DNA of 64,000 bases from Welwitschia mirabilis (taxonomy: Eukaryota; Gnetophyta; Gnetopsida; Welwitschiales): assembly GCA_051453625.1 (NCBI GenBank), contig JBOZIK010000001.1:232832602-232896601 (forward strand). The letters run 5' to 3'. The position numbers were made by a program, and so were the translations under genes. The notes under the pieces were generated by a model. It saw only the letters and a list, made by a program, of their open reading frames with translations. It was not told the DNA's origin and made no database searches. Shown here piece after piece: positions 58,642-64,000 of this stretch (position 1 is its first letter; the number at the start of each line of letters is the position of its first letter).

Positions 58642-59967
58642 TGTGAAAATATATATATAGAAAGATAAAAAGAAAAAGAAAAACAAATTTTAAAAGAAAA
58701 ATAAAATATCCAAGAACTTTTGATAATCACCCCTAATCTATCTTGAGGATTATTACACCAGGGGTAATCTTGCTTAATATCCCATGTCCTACCTAATTGG
58801 TTTTACTACTTATAATAAAAGCAAAACTAGTGGTTCAAAAATGAACACTATCTAATGGGAGGAATTTAAAGTAAAATAAGGTAGACCTTGAAGTATGTTG
58901 TAATTATCACATTACTAATCATTATTAGTTTACCATAATATTTTAAGTTAATGCTTGAGATTATAGCTATGATATGTAAAATTTAATTAATACATTATGA
59001 TTCTCATTCATGCTATTCAAATGTAACCTTGAAGTTTTATTAATCAAGAATCATGTATATTAAATTGGAAATAAGATACTATTAGTAAGTGCTCAAATTT
59101 AAGTGGAATATGTTCTAATACAATGTATTAGTTTCTATTTATTAAGTTAGATAATTTCAAAGTTCTTAATCCTATTTTTTCTATTTAGCATAAGAACAAG
59201 GCGTTAGAGTATAAATTTGATATTTTAAAAAAGATTTGCATTTATTTCTTAATTTTGAATAAAGTGTCAAGTTTTGAGAAGTTATAATTTAAGATCTAAG
59301 TAATAATTCTTGAGCTTGCTTTAGTTTATTTTCTTTTCATTTCTTATTTTATGTTGATGTTTTTTCTTCTTGGCTTTTACTTCTTTTTTTTAAACATCCC
59401 TTAAAACTTTAGCTTATTTATTCTAATCATTACTTGTAAACTTATTTAAAATTTAGAATGAATTTATCTACCTCATGAGGATGAAGTCTTTAGAATCATG
59501 AAAAGATTAGCTTTAATTGGAATGAATCTAATTATTAGAAATATGTTTTTGATAGAACTAAAACCATAGTTTTTAATTTAATGCATATATTTCTCATGAT
59601 GTTTAATTGAAATATATTTTTGATATGCACTCTGCATTTGATAATGTAATTACCCTTTATGCTTGAGATTATGTTTCAGCATTTTTCCAATTTGACTTGC
59701 CTCTATTATTTTTTCTTTTCTTTTTTAAGGATTTAAAAAATTCTTATTAAGGGGTTACGTTGTAAGCCAAATTAGTGATAATTAACATCACATTTAGAGT
59801 ATGTTTTAGGTCTATTTTAGTAAGTTTTTGATCAATTTAAAAAGAATTTAAAGATCTATTAAGATGAAGAAATGAAGCATTAGTTTTTTACATTATGAAT
59901 CTTTTCCTAGAATGTTTCAAATACCTCAAAATTTCTAGAACATCATGGATTTAATTTAGATTATGAA
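58642..59967. other. AT-rich spacer, no gene seen
   Basis: Starts with a TA-rich and A-rich run (58636-58710). No frame or terminal repeat supported. Confidence 0.5.
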
Positions 59968-60830
59968 GTGGCAATTAATAAGATAATACACCAAGGAGAC
60001 ATTATAACAAGAAGACATGTGAAAGAAGAAATTACACTAAGAAGGCCCTATTCTAAGAAGACACATGGAATAAAACATTACACCAAGAAGACATGTGGAA
60101 GAAGACATACTAAAAAGACACATGGAAGAAGGCATTACACCAAGAAGATGTTACACTAAGAAGACACATGAAAGAATATGTTAAACTAAGAACACATTAT
60201 AAAATGATTGGTATTATTAATATTGACCCCTTAGTGACTTAAACTATTAATTCAAACTTATAAATACCCCCCTTAGGTTCCTTATTTTACATATTTTATG
60301 CATTAATTGTTCTTGTGATGTTTGAAGTTCAATTAAACAAGGGATTATTTACCTTAGAAGAGGAGCTTAGCATTGGTATTAGGATGTGTATCCTCTCGTG
60401 ACAGGTAGTGTTTAGGATTTAGGGTAACTACTTCTTAGCTAATCTAAAAAGCATTATGAATAATAAAATATCATTTGATTTCTATTAATTTCCCATAGTA
60501 ATTTTAATTAATATAGATTATGAGGGCTAATTTAGGTGATAATAAATTAATAAAATTGGTTAGTAAATTGCATTTAAGATTGCATTTCATTCTTGTATTG
60601 CTTTTAAGACTGCATTATCATTTATTTATTATTCTAAAATAGAATGGAACTTAGTTCTAATTCCTTTTCTAAGTGAAGCAATTTCTAGATATACGTTTGA
60701 ATTTCTCTTTAGAGTATAACATTTAGGTTTGTCTCATATACTTGTATGTATTTATGTGTATTAGATACTTGACATTATAGGTTATTATTAAAAAATTATT
60801 AATTAAAGAAAAGCACATAATACAAACATC
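59968..60830 (+). repeat. diverged LTR-like segment
   Basis: Has the layout of the Athila-like LTRs here: TATAAATAC (60259-60266) followed by a C/T-rich stretch, GAGGAGCTTAGCATTGG.., GGATGTGTATCCTCTC, then AGATTATGAGGGCTAA and TGCATTTCATTCTTG. These resemble parts of LTR C in the opposite orientation and of D. No primer site, polypurine tract or partner LTR was found, so it may be a solo or truncated LTR. Boundaries are approximate. Confidence 0.45.
59985..60195 (+). repeat. minisatellite, about 30-bp units
   Basis: The unit ATTACACCAAGAAGACATGT + GGAAGAAGAC recurs about seven times with variation. The 63-codon frame through it is a by-product of the repeat. Confidence 0.85.
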
Positions 60831-63169
60831 ACAACAATTGATGCAAACGCTTGTATTACAAATTCCTAAGAAATACCTTTTACTTTTTTATTTACCATTC
60901 AGTTAAGCAAGGTTATCCCTTAGCTCTATAACTTTTCATAATTGTAGTTGATTTCCTTTTTTATGCTATTTAACATGATATTTAAGGTTTAGTAAGGGAA
61001 ATTTATTTTGGTTATGATTTTTACCAGTTATTAAATTTAAATTTGCTCATAATTCTTTCTTCATTTTAAAAAATGATCAATAATCCATTTGTTAGCTTTT
61101 TAGTCATATTTAGTAGTATTTTCAATTATCATTAGGTGATATAGACTAGGAGAAGTCTTTAATTTATGTGGCAAGTGGAGATTATCAACATCTTTTACAT
61201 TATAAATGGTACATCTTATAAGGGAAGAAAACTATTTAACTTTTAGGCATTTTCTTTTCCTTTAAAATCATCCATAAAAGTCATGGAATTGGATACTATA
61301 GAGAATTCATAATAAAGTAAATAATCTAAAGTTAAAATATCTTTCTTTTATAAGCCAATATTTAGATCATAAATCTATCATTACCTCTACTCATGTTTAT
61401 TATTTCTCCTATTAGTATTTTTTTAAATTTGCTTACTTAAAGCTAGAATAATTTCTTATAAGCTTCATGTAGTATTATGTCAAAGGGTAAATAGGGTTTC
61501 ATACAATTTCTTGAAATATTATGGACTTTCCTAATGAACGAGGACATCTAAAATTTATCAATTTATATTACTAAGATATTAGATTGGTTTAAAATACATG
61601 ATACAATGTTTTACTACTACTTTTGTAATTCCCAATTTATCTTTTTTGTGGCTTAGAAATTTATTTTAAAAGAATCAAATGATATGAAAGCACATCAATT
61701 CTATAAATTGATGTTTTACTCATTTGAAGATAAAAATTTATAGCACTCATGATTTTAAAAGTATTTAGAATACTTAGTAGATGCTTTATTCTTTTATTTT
61801 TTGGAATCATCTAAATAATTTAAATTAATTACTTTAGCATATTATTCTATGATGGTTGTTAACTTTCCCTAGATTTTAGGAATTACAAATTCAAGACTAA
61901 TTACTTGATGGTTTAATTATAATATAACTTCATTTTAAAGCTTACATTTAAGAAATAACTAAATAATGTTAATTGATTTTTATCAAGATTATGGAACTTC
62001 TACTAATCTAAAATAACATTTTTTAATCTTATTCATTTTTTACATCATGCATGTCAAGCCTTTTATGATCATTCTCTGCACATAGAAAAAATGTTAAAAA
62101 GATGGCTTACCCATGATTCCCTTCTTTTTAACAAAAGCATATCAATTTTTTTTAAGTAATACTAGCATTGACTCTATCTGTAACAAAAAATGGCATGTTC
62201 AAAAATCATCTCACAAATGGATTTATTTTTAACTAAGGTTTGGAATATTCAAATACTTCCACACATTAAGCACCTTTTTTAGTATCTAGTATTTCAAGGG
62301 ATTCCTATTAGAAATCATTGGCATTGTTTGAGGACATCAAACTAAACTTATTTATTATGTGGCTATAGGACTATTTATTTTATGCTTTTTTCCTTTACCA
62401 ACTTGTTAAGAATGTATGGATTTGGGTTTTTTATGTCCTCTTACTTAGAAATAGGTTTTCTTGGGGTTAATCCTAATTTTAGTGATGGTCATGTTTTTCT
62501 ATAGTAAATAATTAGGCCATGTATTATTTATACTTTAAGAAATAAAATGTTTATTCAATTTTCTTTTTTTATATGCAAGATGAAACTAATATTATCTATC
62601 TTCATTTTGTTGGAAAATAGAGAAGTAAGAAAGCATAAGCAAGATTTTCTCAAATTGAAATTATTATTTCTCTAAAATATTTTTTCATGTTTATTTTATC
62701 AATGACCTTGCTTATAAAGGAAGGAATACCATTAGAGTTTTATTAGAGCTTTCATGTATTCATAGGCATAGGACCACAGTGTACATACAAACCTTAGCAA
62801 CTCCCCCCTTAACATGTAATTACACTCTCTTATAAGGGAAAATTGAAGTCCTTAGGAGAAAATGCTAGAAATGTAGCCTATAATAAAACCTTTTTAAAGG
62901 AGTTACCATGTGAGAAAACTACTTAGCCAATTTATAGCTTTAAATCCCCTAACAGATAATATGCATTGTAGATCCCCTACCGCTAGGAGAAAAAGTACTA
63001 CACATTATATATTACTAGAACATAGTTGTACTACACATTTCATAGTACTAGGATTAGGAGTGACTTTAATTAGAGACTCAAAATACAAAATAAGACCATA
63101 ACATATAAGAAATAATGAGTTTGAATCAACTCATTATCAATCCAACATTGGATTGAAAGTCCTGAAATG
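60831..63169. other. AT-rich spacer, no gene seen
   Basis: No reliable frame. 62740-63110 is less T-rich and has direct-repeat-like phrases (ACTACACATT twice near 62997 and 63030) but no recognised element end. Confidence 0.45.
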
Positions 63170-64000
63170 TCTCTTGACCAAGTATCTTTGTTTAGGTATC
63201 AATTAGTGTAATAACTTCATGCTGTATAACATCCTTAATTTTACAGATTAATTTCCATATACCATGTTTTAAAAGAACATAGTTTAATTCTTTTATGGCT
63301 TAGACCCATTGATTATGTACAATTATGTCTTTTAAAGAAGTTTTTTTACCATTAAAAGTTAAATGAAATTCATCATCATCATCATGAGTTATATGCAAGA
63401 TATATCTAGTTCTAATTTTACCCTCTTCATCATCATGAACATCTTGGAGAGTAGATTTTAGCCAAGTATGTCAATGTTGTCTTTAGATAATATCAGGATC
63501 TTTAGTTAAAGAATCTATTAAATTACTTGTTGAATTATGACTTAGTATGCTTAAAGCACCAACTTGCTCAATTCCTATAGGTTGCAAAGTCATTGTACCA
63601 ATACAAGAAACTAAAGAATGAATGGTAGGTATATCTCATCCCTAAACAGTAGGACATTGAGCATTCAATATGATTATCAGGTTAGAGGAAGGATGAAGCT
63701 TTGAATAATTAAGCTTACAATAATTGTTAAAACTTTCTAAAAAATGACATCACAAGAAACAATGATCTGATGATGCTCTTATAGATACACTTGATCATCG
63801 TCCTAGTTGGTTGGATATCCCAAAAAACGTTTTAACACAAGCATGTACTCCAAATTTGTTATGATATTCACATGAAATATGGACATAGAACTTATATGTA
63901 AGAACATGAAAATGGTTTAACTTTGGCTTACATCCATACCACATTTTAGCTAGAAATACTCTTTTTTCAGTATATCGACCAAAGTAGTTATTAAGATGTA
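63170..64000 (-). pseudogene. pol: Ty1/copia pol remnant (integrase tail to RT start), partial
   Basis: On the minus strand from the window end: KMWYGCKPKLNHFHVLTYKF (about 63885-63945), then YVHISCEYHNKFGVHA and a FFGIS.QLG piece. This is the copia pattern (P.E.WYG.KP...H.RVFG...Y......K.D......FLGY). Further on, KTSLKDIIVHNQWV and a stop, then AIKELNYVLLKHGIWKLICK (about 63255-63345), which fits the start of the copia RT domain (Y.EA......W..AM..E...L..N.TW.LV..P). Stops and frameshifts break it. It continues beyond the window. Confidence 0.7.

Noticed and set aside
59968-60159. 63-codon frame with Lys/His-rich repeats (KKTHGRRHYTKK)
   Set aside because: It is simply the translation of the 30-bp minisatellite, a period divisible by three, so it stays open by chance.
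62910-63101. 63-codon open frame as a gene
   Set aside because: No conservation signal, no neighbours and length within chance expectation.
63370-63395. ATC/CAT repeats near 63371 and 63430 as a microsatellite of note
   Set aside because: They are short and fall within the copia remnant, encoding an Asp run.

Overview
The window looks like nuclear DNA of a seed plant in a gene-poor, repeat-dense (heterochromatin-like) region. It is strongly AT-rich, has nine runs of N, and every sizeable coding trace recognised is a decayed LTR retrotransposon, apart from one short plastid-derived fragment. I see no intact host gene, tRNA, rRNA or CRISPR array. The species cannot be named. Most differences between related copies, and most broken codons (Gln or Trp codons turned to stops, Cys or His to Tyr), are C:G to T:A transitions, as expected for long-methylated, silenced plant repeats.

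Layout, left to right. 1-2231: low-complexity DNA with two decayed reading frames (about 970-1413 and 1594-1860). 2232-6889: a short plus-strand LTR element (E) with both LTRs, a tRNA-Met-type primer site, a polypurine tract, a candidate duplication ATCTT, a gag remnant, no recognisable pol, and a tandem array with an exact 172-bp period built partly of 20-bp subunits. 8940-10877 and 38789-39420: the two halves of one minus-strand chromovirus-like Ty3 element (H; gag, protease, RT), split inside gag by a 27.9-kb block. 10883-38783: that block is a chain of minus-strand Athila-like Ty3 elements in the order LTR3 - B internal - LTR2 - A internal - LTR1. B is itself interrupted by a related element, C (about 16080-20482), and a piece of another LTR. 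The block is flanked by near-identical 5-mers (CCTAC/CATAC).

39541-43178: AT-rich spacer with a compound microsatellite, a plastid rpoC2 fragment, a 250-bp inverted repeat and a 38-bp-type minisatellite. 43184-48842: a plus-strand chromovirus-like element (G) with perfect TTAAT duplications, missing the DNA between RT and integrase. 50456 to about 58641: a plus-strand Athila-related element (D) with LTRs, primer site and polypurine tract, carrying an unrecognised reading frame instead of recognisable gag-pol. About 59968-60830: a diverged LTR-like piece with a 30-bp minisatellite. 63170-64000: a minus-strand Ty1/copia remnant running off the end.

The best candidate for something undescribed is a compound inverted-repeat motif (outer arms like GTCATCC / GGATGAC around an inner GTCATC..GATGAC). 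I found it about 30 times, only in the LTRs, leaders and 3' regions of A, B, C and D, on both strands. Also notable are the exact 172/20-bp array, the extra reading frame of D, and a short conserved peptide block shared by A, B and D.
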